A program made the position numbers and the translations under genes. The notes under the pieces are model-generated. The model was not told the DNA's origin, ran no database searches, and worked only from the letters and a program-made list of their open reading frames with translations. Shown here piece after piece: positions 23,579-34,591 of a DNA stretch of 64,000 nt. This stretch comes from Leuctra nigra (taxonomy: Eukaryota > Arthropoda > Insecta > Plecoptera > Leuctridae), in NCBI GenBank assembly GCA_934045905.1, contig OW203762.1:558001-622000 (forward strand), written 5' to 3'. The first letter of the stretch is position 1. The number at the start of each line of letters is the position of its first letter.

Positions 23579-23893
23579 GTAGTGTCTGCTCTCACGTTGA
23601 CGGGAGCCGAAATGAAAACCTTGCTCTTACGTGAAAACTAACAACATCAATATGCGCACAAAATTCACTCTGGCAGCAGCACCTACCTACTGGATGCGTA
23701 GTGGTTAGAATGCAGTCTTTCTAGGCAGTAGGGTCTGGGTTTGATTCCCACTCTGGAAGTTTTTTTTATTTTGCATTATCACATTTTCGAGTTCTGCCCA
23801 ATATACCAAGAGTTTATTATTTTAGGTTGTCATGAGAATAAGGCTTGCATTTTGGTTCACATTAACGGGAGAGCAGACACAGCGTAGATCATA
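23579..23893 (+). repeat. Inverted-repeat insertion carrying a tRNA-like unit
   Basis: The outer arms, GTGTCTGCTCTC at about 23582 and its reverse complement at about 23864-23880, extend over some 55 bp with mismatches. Inside, at 23695-23760, there is a box A-like GCGTAGTGGTTAGAATGC and a box B GGTTTGATTCC followed by eight T residues. The cloverleaf cannot be completed at the acceptor stem, so it is tRNA-derived rather than a tRNA gene. Confidence 0.5.
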
Positions 23894-24228
23894 ACACTAA
23901 ACAAAGAACTCTCTTCATTCTTGTTTCCAACTTAATTTAAAGCCTTAAATTAGTTACTTACCTATAGTTAGTTGGGTTGGTAAACTAGATAATGTTTCCT
24001 TTATGAAGGAATAAACTTGAAATAACCAAACAATAAATAAGTGCTCGGTTCAGCCGACGGTATTTCTCTTGAGATTTCACTCAATGATCAAATGACCCGT
24101 AGATACACAGATCATAACTTTTCTGTTGAATCATCTTCAAATAATTGATACGAACCAAATCCAGACGTTCTGACAACGAGTTGTTTTTGTTTGATTATTC
24201 CAGACATTTTGTGCACGGAAGCGTCAAG

Positions 24229-24303
24229 ATGAGCAACAAACCAACTGACATTGTGTTCAATAACGGTCGGAAGATGCCGATTGTGGGCCTCGGAACTTGG
24301 CAG
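24229..24303 (+). CDS. Aldo-keto reductase (AKR1/2-like), coding exon 1
   Basis: The ATG at 24229 starts 25 codons, MSNKPTDIVFNNGRKMPIVG then LGTWQ, the standard N-terminal beta hairpin of the AKR (beta/alpha)8 barrel (G.KMP..GLGTW). The exon ends in CAG with a weak donor, GTTGGT. A good acceptor (GATTATTCCAG, ending 24203) precedes the ATG, so there is at least one upstream 5' UTR exon. The product is a cytosolic NADPH-dependent reductase of aldehydes and sugars; the exact substrate cannot be told. The border is phase 0. Confidence 0.88.
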
Positions 24304-25832
24304 GTTGGTGCGGCTTTTATTCTGTTTTACATCCCAGCCTGACATTATGCGAGTCATTATCATTGGTGGCAGCGTTATTTGTAGTTTTAACTAAATCTTT
24401 TAGTTACATCTTTTAGTTTAGATTTAGTGGACCTTGAGTAAGATTATCTTCAAAAGGGTTCTTAATGCTGTAGATGAACATTTGACACGCATATTAAATC
24501 GCATGCAGTACGAAGGTTTTAAATGGTTTTAAATGGAGTAAATGGGTAAATTTATATATTTTTGTCAAATCTTCATATTTTTTTGGAATAAAGGCCTATT
24601 GTTGATGCAGTCCTACAAATCTACGTGTTGCTAAAACAATACTCGCGAAGGAAAGTAAGGTGGTTTGGCGTCCTCGAAGTAATAAACTGGAAACACTTTT
24701 TGTTTGTAATAAAAGCCTTGCTATTTCTTTACTTTTCCAGAAATATCTTGCGATTTTCTTTAATATTAGTTAGGTACCTACCTACGTATTTCATGCTTCA
24801 AATTCAATTCAAATTTCTACAATTTATCAAATTAGAACTTCATGATACCTTAACTGGGTTTGTTTATAAACATGCAAGATAAAATGTTTATACGCCATAC
24901 GCAGCGTATACCCACCCAACAATTATTATTTATGGGTTTACTCATAGGACCTTCTTTTTTGACCTACTCATAGGTAAAAAATAATGTAAATAGGTAAACG
25001 GCATACTCTTGTTCAACACAAGTTACCAGCAAGTACTAACAAAGTACTAACACTAGAAATAAGTTTAAATGTAGTCTTAAAGAGTTTTTAATTATAGTTT
25101 TATTCAGCGGATGAATTTCTGAATAAATTTAATGTTAAACCTACCCAGTACCTACCAATTGGTATATTATGTCCTAACTGTTGACTATTTTCTTGATTGT
25201 CGTATCAAACTTGTGATCAAAAAAGACAATAAATAAAAAAATAAAATAAAGATTTATCCATTGCCTAATGCACAAATCTATCAAACATTTCTCCGGAATC
25301 ACAAATGTGCCCGATATTCTCAATCATGCCAGCAATGTCGGTGCAAACTATGAATAGTTATTCCATAAAATTATTCGTTCCACAACTTGTTTGATCAGCT
25401 TTGCCTGACAAGAGGTGTGAAAGTCTGGGAATTTTAGTAAACGTTTAAACGCTTTTAAAAGTTAAAACGCTCAAACATGTGATGAGCATATACAAATGCT
25501 GGCAGTGGTTGCTTATTGCCTCTCCCCTATGTCCCCACTTTCAAGAGACTCTGACACTTGAGAGCTTTTCAACAAGTCTTTAATTGCTGAAATAAACTGT
25601 CAGGATATCTTACATAATCCACACTTCATTATTACCAGCAAATAACAATAATCTGACTAAATAATTGAACATAATAACTACTATTTTCAATGAGTTTGAC
25701 GCAATATTTTAAGCATTAAAAAGTAACAGCACTGTAGAGTAGAGTACCTAGTTAAAGGTACAAATATTTATTACGTAAACATTAAACGAGGCACTAGTTA
25801 GCGTAATTTGAGTTGCAATAAGGAGTAGGGAC
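24304..25832. other. AKR intron 1, unique part
   Basis: AT-rich intronic sequence without recognised genes; local duplications such as repeated GGTTTTAAATGG near 24515-24535 and AGGTACCTACCTACG near 24772 are seen. Confidence 0.5.
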
Positions 25833-26212
25833 AATTGACCGGTTAAAACAACTGATTTGACCGGGAAATTGACCAAGTTCCATTTGACCGGTCAAAAAAT
25901 CTTTCAAATTTTAAATACGGTCCCTAAAGTTATTCACATTAATTTGTAAGTTGTTCGGAATGATTTGAACTTTCAGAAATCAGGTGGAATATGTCTGTAC
26001 CTACTTATTACAGTAATTGGCATTGAAGAGAACAAGCAAAATGAACACTCGAAATTGTTTCAGATCAACCTTTTTTGTGCCTTTTTTCGTTACATACTAT
26101 AAGGTCAAGCTCAACTAATATTCAATTTTAAAATACTCTGAAAATCTTGGTGCAAACCAACATTAAGTTCTGTAATGTGTTTCTGCAAAAAACATAGTTT
26201 GACCGGTCAATT
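25833..26212. repeat. MITE-like element with AATTGACCGG ends, in AKR intron 1
   Basis: The left end AATTGACCGGTTAAAAC and the right end TTTGACCGGTCAATT are inverted. Two further GACCGG words lie just inside the left end. No coding potential. It ends about 150 bp before exon 2. Confidence 0.6.
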
Positions 26213-26366
26213 GCAAAACCTAGCCATCTCAAAATACATTGTTGAGTTAGATAATACGTGATAATACACAGTTTAGGTATATTCTCTATCATCTCTTCTC
26301 TATTCTCTATCTTGGGGCAGCTGACGACAATGTTCACATGAAATGTAATGGAATGGACTGTTCCAG

Positions 26367-26537
26367 GCAACCGATGCGTCCGAGATTGACGCTGCACTTG
26401 ACGAGGCGTTGACGGTTGGTTATCGCCACATTGACACCGCTTTCGCATATCAGAATGAAGCGGCCATCGGGAAAGTCCTCAAGCGGTGGTTCGATGCTGG
26501 AAAACTCAAGCGAGAAGACATTTACATCGTCACTAAA
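26367..26537 (+). CDS. Aldo-keto reductase, exon 2
   Basis: The 57 codons begin ATDASEIDAALDEALTVGYR and include HIDTAFAYQNEAAIGKVLKR and KREDIYIVTK. DTAFAYQNE provides the catalytic Asp and the proton-donor Tyr; the Lys ending IYIVTK is the third catalytic residue. The acceptor is TTCCAG (26361-26366), the donor GTAAGT after 26537; both borders are phase 0. The last 19 bp of the exon together with the donor are the source of the 70-bp minisatellite that fills the next intron. Confidence 0.93.
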
Positions 26538-26604
26538 GTAAGTCGACTTGGAAGAACAAAACATTTTCACTCAATCATTCATTCCAATAAGACATTTACA
26601 TCGT
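26519..26604 (+). repeat. First units of AKR exon 2 donor array (left of LTR element)
   Basis: The exon end GACATTTACATCGTCACTAA plus A, the donor GTAAGTCGACTT and about 40 bp of intron are followed by the start of a second unit, GACATTTACATCGT, which is cut by the LTR element at 26605. The array continues at 30443 on the other side. Confidence 0.9.
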
Positions 26605-26891
26605 TGTGATGTAGGTAGATAAGAGGCGTGTGAATAAGAGGAGGGATTGTTAAGATTAACTCAGATGATGATCGATTACAAATAGTGTATTTATTGAATG
26701 AACTGTCGTGCAGAGAGGCTAGCTAGAGACTGGGGCTTCAAAGAGGAAGTAGGGTAGTTGGTGATGGTGGGGTGCATGATGGGAGCTGGGCTAAAGGAAG
26801 TGGTGCAAAGAGGGGTGCTAATGATGGCGGTGGGAACTAGGGTTAGGTTATAGAGAGGGCTGTGGGAAGTGAGGTTTGGTAGGACATCACA
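26605..26891 (-). repeat. 3' LTR of the LTR retrotransposon
   Basis: 287 bp, TG...CA ends, near-identical to 30161-30442. A few substitutions and small indels separate the two, so insertion is young but not fresh. Confidence 0.92.
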
Positions 26892-28278
26892 TCCTCCTCC
26901 TCTTTAAAGAGAAGGTGGAAGGTGGGTGGGATGATTGATGAATACTACAACAAAATGCAAAACACTGGAATATGACAAAATTAGGGATTTTGAGTGTGGA
27001 AAAAAACCCGTTTTTTTCGGGGAAAAACCGAGCTCTTTTGTTTTTTTTCCTGGAGGTGGGAAAAATAGTTTTTTTTTGGGAAAAATTGAAAATTATTATT
27101 TTATTGTTTCTTAATAACATTTTATGTTAAAATTGTATATTGGGGGATTTAAACTATATTTTGGCATGAACATGACTTAGGGGAGTGGAGATTGCAGAAT
27201 TTCATATACAGTCAATAAGGAAATGCATTCATTGAGATACACGAAATGAAAAACTGATAATAATATTATGAATGAGACGATATTGTTATTTTAGAAATTG
27301 TAAAATGAATATGGCTACAGATCCTGTCAGAGGGGGATAGAAGCTGTAAGAGGAGGACACTCCCACTGCTTTGCAAATTAAAACATCAACTCACGGCTAA
27401 GTTAAGAAATTAATTTTATTTTAGTACAGAAAAGGACGTAACAATCCAAGTTTTAGTGAAAGACTTTCTTTTGTGCAGTATCGAAAAATTAATTCGTCGA
27501 TGTACCTACCAAACAAAAAAAAATACGAAATATAAGCTAAAATCAATTTTTCCCAAAATGCCCGTTTTTTTCCGGAAAAAACCCGAAAGAAACCGGTTTT
27601 TTTCCTCAAGAATTCTCGGTTCGGAAAATTTGGCATTAGTTACAAATTATGATAGAACAAAATCTTGCAGACGAGCAGGCGCTGTCCGGTCCTTCGAGGT
27701 TGTAGTCGGCTCGGTCCCAGGTCCTCGGCTGGTTTCTCGGGTTGAGCCACGATGATCGGCTCCGCGACAGCGGCTGGAGTGACCGGCTCGGGACTGCTAG
27801 TCGGCGGCGTATCGTAGTAGTCGCCGTCCTGCTGTGGTTGGGCCCACTGATCTCCATGTACTTCCACTTCGTTGCGTGGATTGCGCATTGAATCCCGTTA
27901 GCATTATTCCCAGTGAAGTCGAAAAGACATTAGAAAAATGTTCCTAAAATGTTCCTTTTCAAGGTCATCAATTTAAAACAGTCTATTACACGATCTAAAC
28001 CATTTCTAAAATCACTTTGAATGAACTAAATCATTACACTAGTCATTAGTTAACTAGTTAATTAACACGTTTTAGTTCCATTAGTTATAATTTGTTACAA
28101 ATCCACAAATTTATTACAGCGGTGACTTAGAAAATGTTGACTTCACTCGCATAGCATCGATAAGCAATCCACGTGTTATATATCAGTGGTTGGGCCGTGC
28201 GCTGGGGAACCGTTTCTCGTCTTGGCGTCAGTGGTGGAGTGCAGACTTATTTCTTGAAATGCGAGGCATTTCTGGTGA

Positions 28279-29175
28279 TCATTGCGTTCCCCGTCGTGCC
28301 GTAATTTGCGTTCCCTTTACTCCGGTGATGGTGAAAGGGTTGGGGTCGTAGGTGGTCGGTAACTTTGCTTTTGCCGTAGCTAGTGTTTCCTCTTCGCTGG
28401 AGCTGTTGTCTGAACTGTATTCTTTCCTCCGTCTGGTTTTCACTTTCATCGTACCTGGTTTCGCTTGTGTCATTGTGGTTGTTCGTCTTGCGTACTCGCT
28501 GGAGTGTAGCTCGGGATTGATCTTGGGACTCGTGGCAGGGGATGACTTCTTCTTGAGTGGAATTCGTTGATGTTCTTTGAGGCCTTCACGGATGCCTGGT
28601 GCTCCCTCTGGCAAAGGACTCGCTTTTAGTTTCTTCTGGAATGCTTGAGCTAGGAATTTGTCTCGTGTTAGCAGAAAGTCGTAGACTAGTGACTCTAGGA
28701 TGGTTTCCTCTGGATCCGTAGCTTGGGCGACTGAGATGATCCCTAGTGCGATTGAGTCTGAGCAGCAGAGCAGGGCCGTTGCGTTTCCTCGGATGACGTA
28801 GATGATAGAGTTGACTGTGTGGCTGAGATGTTTCAGTGTTGCGGGGAAGAATCCGATCACGTCCAGGCGTTGGTCGCTCATGTACGGGAGGATTCTTTTC
28901 TTTGTCTTCCTGAGGGGAAGGTGCTGCTTGAGTGTGAGATAAGTGGATTCTGACATGGTGGTTACCGTTGTTCCGGTGTTGATCAGGAACTTGACCTGGG
29001 TGCCGTGGACTGTGATGTTCCGTGTGACTTGATTGTATCCGTGGATCGCGTTTACATCTGCGGTGAGATGCAGGGACTCTTCGGAGCTTGAATCGGAGTA
29101 GTGTTGTGCATCCGGCAGAGCGTTGCTGGCTGCATTCGCTGGTTCTCTTCCTGGTTGGTGGCTCGATTGACACAC
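28279..29175 (-). pseudogene. Retrotransposon protease and linker region
   Basis: The open frame (about 298 codons) contains VTRNITVHGTQVKFLINTGT and TVTTMSESTYLTLKQHLP. The FLINTGT motif corresponds to the aspartic protease active site D-T-G but has Asn in place of Asp, which would abolish catalysis. It is in the same frame as the upstream zinc-knuckle sequence, separated only by a TAA at about 29178-29176. The C-terminal part is Lys/Ser-rich with no recognised RT. A further piece, 27888-27640, is proline-rich and may be the extreme end of pol. Confidence 0.7.
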
Positions 29176-29199
29176 TTAGGCGTAATGGTCCATCTTACC

Positions 29200-30010
29200 G
29201 CACTTGTTGCATTGTTGGTTGCGGGCTAGGCAGCGGCTTTGACCGCCCTCGTGTGGCTATGCGCCTCCGAAATGCAGGCAGGACTGGCGTGAGTTTGGTC
29301 GTCTGTTACGTGGTTGGATGTTGTTGCCGTGCTGGTCGGTTAGCAGGTGCTGGGGAGTTCTGATGACTCAGCTGTTGTGGAGCTGCTGGTTTGTAGTTGC
29401 TGCGGTTCTCTCCATACCTGGCTCAAGGTCGCTGTCTGCTTGCTTGCCGGTTCACTGCGTTGGCCACCTGGACCGCCTCTTGGACTTCGCACTCCATGAG
29501 CGTGGCTCGCTGCTCCGTCAGCTAGTGGCGCCGGCCTTCAGTGAGCAGCGCGTCTAGCGTGGCGTCTGCGTGTCGCAGAGCGTACCGGCGTAGTCGTGGC
29601 GTTGTGTGTAGGACGAGTTGTGTTTTGCTCTCCCTGGCCTGGTCGTAGAATCGGCACGTCGAGGCGAGCTTCACCAGCCGGCCGTGGAATGAATCAAGGG
29701 ACTCTCCCTCCAGCGGTCGGGCCTTGCGAAAGTGGAGCAGCTACACCTCGAGGTTGGCGCAGGGCGTGAACCTCCTGGCCAGTTTCTCTTTCGCCATGAT
29801 GTATACATCAGGCTGGGCTGCTCCCTCTGCCAGAGCTTTGTCTGGTTCCGGAAGCGTGTCGAAGATGTCGTGCACCTCCTCCCCAGCGCATGTGAGGAGA
29901 AGGGCACGCTTCCGGCCCGCAGCTGTGATGTCATGTGCCTCTAAATATGTGTCGAATTGGGACACCCAACGGCGCCATGCCTCGCCCAGGTTTGCCTTGT
30001 GGTCACACAC
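29200..30010 (-). pseudogene. Retrotransposon gag remnant
   Basis: Minus-strand translation from 30010 gives WRRWVSQFDTYLEAHDITAA, GRKRALLLTCAGEEVHDIFD and KEKLARRFTPCANLEV, the capsid-type pattern of Ty3/Gypsy gag in which a short repeat protein domain is followed by a helical core. Frame shifts follow. Near 29200 CNKCGKMDHYA is a CCHC zinc knuckle whose last spacing is interrupted by a stop codon. Nucleic-acid binding and particle assembly would be its role if intact. Confidence 0.75.
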
Positions 30011-30160
30011 GCTTAAGTTTGGGTAGCTGGTAATGCTTTGCTTTGCGCCATCACGTGCAGTGTGCTTCTTATCCTAACTTTGGATATCACTTTTTTTTAC
30101 TTACAGTTACTTATCTGACGATTGATTCTCTTGTGCTGGGTATCTTATCGTCGTCGCCAT

Positions 30161-30442
30161 TGTGATGTAGATAAGTGGCGTGTGAATAAGGTGAGGGATG
30201 GTTAAGATTAACTCAGATGATGACGATTACAAATAGTGTATTTATTGAATGAACTGTCGTGCAGAGAGGCTAGCTAGAGACTGGGGCTTCAAAGAGGAAG
30301 TAGGGTAGTTGGTGATGGTGGGGCGCATGATTGAAGCTGGGCTAAAGGAAGTGGTGCAAAGAGGGGTGCTAATGATGGCGGTGGGAACTAGGGTTAGGTT
30401 ATAGAGAGGGCTGTGGGAAGTGAGGTTAGGTAGGACATCACA
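30161..30442 (-). repeat. 5' LTR of the LTR retrotransposon
   Basis: 282 bp with TGTGATGT and ACATCACA ends; followed (minus strand) by a putative primer-binding site at 30160 downward. Its right neighbour resumes the interrupted minisatellite unit. Confidence 0.92.
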
Positions 30443-33400
30443 ATCGTCACTAAAGTAAGTTGACTTAGAAGAAGGAAACATTTTCACTCAATCATTCCAA
30501 TAAGACATTTACATCGTCACTAAAGTAAGTCGACTTAGAAGAAGGAAACATTTTCACTCAATCATTCCAATAAGACATTTGCATCGTCACTAAAGTAAGT
30601 CGAATTAGAAGAAGGAAAAATTTTCACTCAATCATTCCAATTAGATATTTACATCGTCACTAAAGTAAGTCGACTTAGAAGAAGGAAACATTTTCACTCA
30701 ATCATTCCAATAAAACATTTACATCGTCACTAAAGTAAGTCGACTTAGAAGAAGGAAACATTTTCACTCAAACATTCCAATAAGACATTTACATCGTCAC
30801 TAAAGTAAGTCGAATTAGAAGAAGGAAACATTTCACTCAATCATTCCAATAAGATATTTACATCGTCACTAAAGTAAGTCGAATTAGAAGAAGGAAACAT
30901 TTCACTCAATCATTCCAATAAGATATTTACATCGTCACTAAAGTAAGTCGACTTAGAAGAAGGAAACATTTTCACTCAATCATTCCAATAAGACATTTGC
31001 ATCGTCACTAGAGTAAGTCGTCTTAGAAGAAGGAAACATTTTTACTCAATCATTCCAATAAGACATTTACATCGTCACTAAAGTAAGTCGCCTTAGAAGA
31101 AGGAAACATTTTCACTCAATCATTCCAATAAGACATTTACATCGTCACTAAAGTAAGTCGACTTAGAAGAAGGAAACCTTTTCACTCAATCATTCCAAAA
31201 AGACATTTACATCGTCACTAAAGTAAGTCAAATTAGAAGAAGGAAACATTTTCACTCAATCATTCCAATAAGACATTTACATCGTCACTAAAGTAAGTCG
31301 ACTTAGAAGAAGGAAACCTTTTCACTCAATCATTCCAATAAGACATTTGCATCGCCACTAAAGTAAGTCGAATTAAAAGAAGGAAACATTTTCACTCAAT
31401 CATTCAATAAGACATTTACATCGTCACTAAAGTAAGTCGAATTAGAAGAAGGAAACATTTTCACTCAATCATTCCAATAAGACATTTACATCGTCACTAA
31501 AGTAAGTCGTCTTAGAAGAAGGAAACATTTTCACTCAATCATTCCAATAAGACATCACTAAAGTAAGTCGACTTAGAAGAAGGAAACATTTTCACTCAAT
31601 CATTCCAATAAGACAATTAAATCGTCACTAAAGTAAGTCGTCTTAGAAGAAGGAAACATTTTCACTCAATCATTCCAATAAGACATCACTAAAGTAAGTC
31701 GACTTAGAAGAAGGAAACATTTTCTCTAAATCATTCCAATAAAACATTTACATCGTCACTTAAGTAAATCGACTAAGACGAAGGAACATTTCACCTAATC
31801 ATTCTAATAAGACATTTACATCGTCACTAAAGTCAGTCGACTTAGAAGAAGGAAACATTTTCACTCAATCATTCCAATAAGACATTTACATCGTCACTGA
31901 AGTAATTCGACTTAAAAGAAGGAAACATTTTCACTCAATCATTCCAATAAGACATTTACATCATCACTAAAGTAAGTCGACTTAGAAGAAGGAAACATTT
32001 TCACTCTATCATTCCAATAAAACATTTACATCGTCACTAAAGTAAGTCGAATTAGAAGAAGGAAACATTTACACTCAATCATTCCAATAAGACATTTACA
32101 TCGTCACTAAAGTTAGTCGACTTAGAAGAAGGAAACATTTACACTCAATCATTCCAATAAGACATTTACATCGTCACTAAAGTAAGTCGACTTAGAAGAA
32201 GGAAACATTTTCACTCAATTATTCCAATAAGACATTTGCATCGTCACTAAAGTAAGTCGACTTAGAAGAAGGAAACATTTTCACTCAATCATTCCAATAA
32301 GACATTTACATCGTCACTAAAGTAAGTCGACTTGGAAAAAGGAAACATTTTCACTCAATCATTCCAATAAAACATTTACATCGTCATTCAAGTAAGTCGA
32401 CTTAGAAGAAGGAAGCATTTTCACTCAATCATTCCAATAAGACATTTACATCGTCACTAAAGTAAGTTGGCTTAGAAGAAGGAAACAATTTCACTCAATC
32501 ATTCCAATAAGACATTTGCATCGTCACTAAAGTAAGTCGACTAAGAAGAAGGAACATTTCACTCTATCATTCCAATAAGACATTTACATCGTCACTAAAG
32601 TAAGTCGACTTAGAAGATGGAATCATTTTCACTCAATCATTCCAATAAGACATTTACATCGTCACTAAAGTAAGTCGACTTAGAAGAAGGAAACATTTTC
32701 ACTCAATCATTCCAATAAGACATTTGCATCGTCACTAAAGTAAGTCGAATTAAAAGAAGGAAACATTTTCACTCAATCATTCAATAAGACATTTACATCG
32801 TCACTAAAGTAAGTCGAATTAAAAGAAGGAAACATTTTCACTCACTCATTCCAATAAGACATTTACATCGTCACTAAAGAAAGTCGTCTTAGAGGAAGGA
32901 AACATTTTCACTCAATCATTCCAATAAGACATCACTAAAGTAAGTCGACTTAGAAGAAGGGAACATTTTCACTCAATCATTCCAATAAGACAATTAAATC
33001 GTCACTAAAGTAAGTCGTCTTAGAAGAAGGAAACATTTTCACTCAATCATTCCAATAAGACATCACTAAAGTAAGTCGACTTAGAAGAAGGAAACATTTT
33101 CTCTTAATCATTCCAATAAAACATTTACATCGTCACTTAAGTAAATCGACTAAGAAGAAGGAACATTTCACCTAATCATTCTAATAAGACATTTACATCG
33201 TCACTAAAGTAAGTCGACTTAGAAGAAGGAAACATTTTCACTCAATCATTCCAATAAGACATTTACATCGTCACTGAAGTAATTCGACTTAGAAGAAGGA
33301 AACATTTTCACTCAATCATTCCAATAAGACATTTACATCGTCACTAAAGTAAGTCGAATTAGAAGAAGGAAACATTTACACTCAATCATTCCAATAAGAC

Positions 33401-34095
33401 ATTTACATCGTCACTAAAGTTAGTCGACTTAGAAGAAGGAAACATTTACACTCAATCATTCCAATAAGACATTTACATCGTCACTAAAGTAAGTCGACTT
33501 AGAAGAAGGAAACATTTTCACTCAATCATTCCAATAAGACATTTACATCGTCACTAAAGTAAGTCGACTTAGACGAAGGAAACATTTTCACTCAATCATT
33601 CCAATAAGACATTTACATTGTCACTAAAGTAAGTTGGCTTAGAAGAAGGAAACATTTTCACTCAATCATTCCAATAAGACATTTACATCGTCACTAAAGT
33701 AAGTCGAATTAGAAGAAGGAAACATTTACCCTCAATCATTCCAATAAGACATTTACATCGTCACTAAAGTAAATCGACTTAGAAGAAGGAACATTTCACT
33801 CAATCATTCCAATAAGACATTTACATGGTCACTCAAGTAAGTCGTCTAAGAAGAAGGAAACATTTACACTCAATCATTCCAATATGACATTTACATCTTC
33901 ACTAAAGTAAGTCGACTTAGAAGAAGGAAACATTTTCACTCAATCATTCCAATAAGACATTTACATCGTCACTAAAGTAAGTCGACTTAGAAGAAGGAAA
34001 CATTTTCACCCAATCATTCCAATAAGACATTTACATCGTCACTAAAGTAAGTCGACTTAAAAGAATGAATCATTTTCACTAGATCATTTTAAAAG
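30443..34095 (+). repeat. Minisatellite of AKR exon 2 donor junction, 70-bp units, about 52 copies
   Basis: Each unit holds the exon 2 end (GACATTTACATCGTCACTAA plus A), the donor GTAAGT and about 43 bp of the following intron (CGACTTAGAAGAAGGAAAC, TTTTCACTCAATCATTCC, AATAA). With the units left of the LTR element there are about 53. Several units are shortened (GACATCACTAAAG at 31552, 31681, 32928, 33060). The rare variants recur in the same order 1377-1378 bp apart (for example 31342 and 32719; 31791 and 33168), showing that a block of about 20 units was duplicated. Seventy is not a multiple of three, so use of inner donors shifts the reading frame. Confidence 0.95.
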
Positions 34096-34259
34096 AATGA
34101 AAATGTTCAATACATTATAAGACCCTTGATTTTTTCCCAATTTTATTAGTTTCAAAAATTTAATTTTTTTTTGCCTATTACTGACCAGAAAGTTGTGCCG
34201 GTTAAGAGTCTACGATACTTGATGAAATCCATGTTTTATGAAGCACAAAAAGGTGCACC

Positions 34260-34537
34260 CTCCTTTTTTCTAGACTGCTTTACCGATTGTCTTCAAAATT
34301 TCACAGATTATAGATAAATAATAAATCTGTGCCTCTAGTGCGCCAAAAGTGTTATTTTTTGTTTAGTATTTTCATAGCAGAGGTGCCAAAAGGACCCATA
34401 TATTGCTCATATTGGCACCTCCTCAACACGAGTATAATTTTTTTTTTATTATTTATTTGAAGCACTAGAGGCACAGATTCTTTCTTTATCTCTGTGTTGT
34501 AAAAATTTGGAGACATTCGGTAAAGCCATGAAGAAAA
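34260..34537. repeat. MITE with about 65-bp inverted ends
   Basis: The left arm (34270-34342) and right arm (34463-34527) are inverted, both with GCTTTACCGA at the outside and CTGTGCCTCTAGTGC at the inside. The centre repeats GAGGTGCCAA/TTGGCACCTC. No coding sequence. Confidence 0.75.
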
Positions 34538-34591
34538 ATGAACGGGCCGCCTTATTATGGTTGTTTGTGGTTTTCAATATTTGAATTATTC

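Larger units (their letters stand above)
26605..30442 (-). mobile_element. Ty3/Gypsy-like LTR retrotransposon, internally deleted
   Basis: Two LTRs (26605-26891 and 30161-30442) start TGTGATGT and end ACATCACA, flanked by the 5-bp duplication ATCGT (26600-26604 and 30443-30447). On the minus strand the polypurine tract AAAGAGGAGGAGGA directly precedes the 26891 LTR, and a TGGCGACGACGATAAG primer-site-like sequence follows the 30161 LTR. Gag and protease remains are present; no RT, RNase H or integrase domain is seen, so it is nonautonomous. The left interior, 26985-27630, contains an AT-rich block whose ends carry inverted CCCGTTTTTTTC/GGAAAAAACCCG words, probably a secondary insertion. It lies inside the exon-derived minisatellite. 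Confidence 0.92.

Noticed and set aside
28586..29173. Second minus-strand frame of 195 codons, Arg/His-rich, overlapping the retrotransposon protease.
   Set aside because: Shadow frame of the protease region, no domain.
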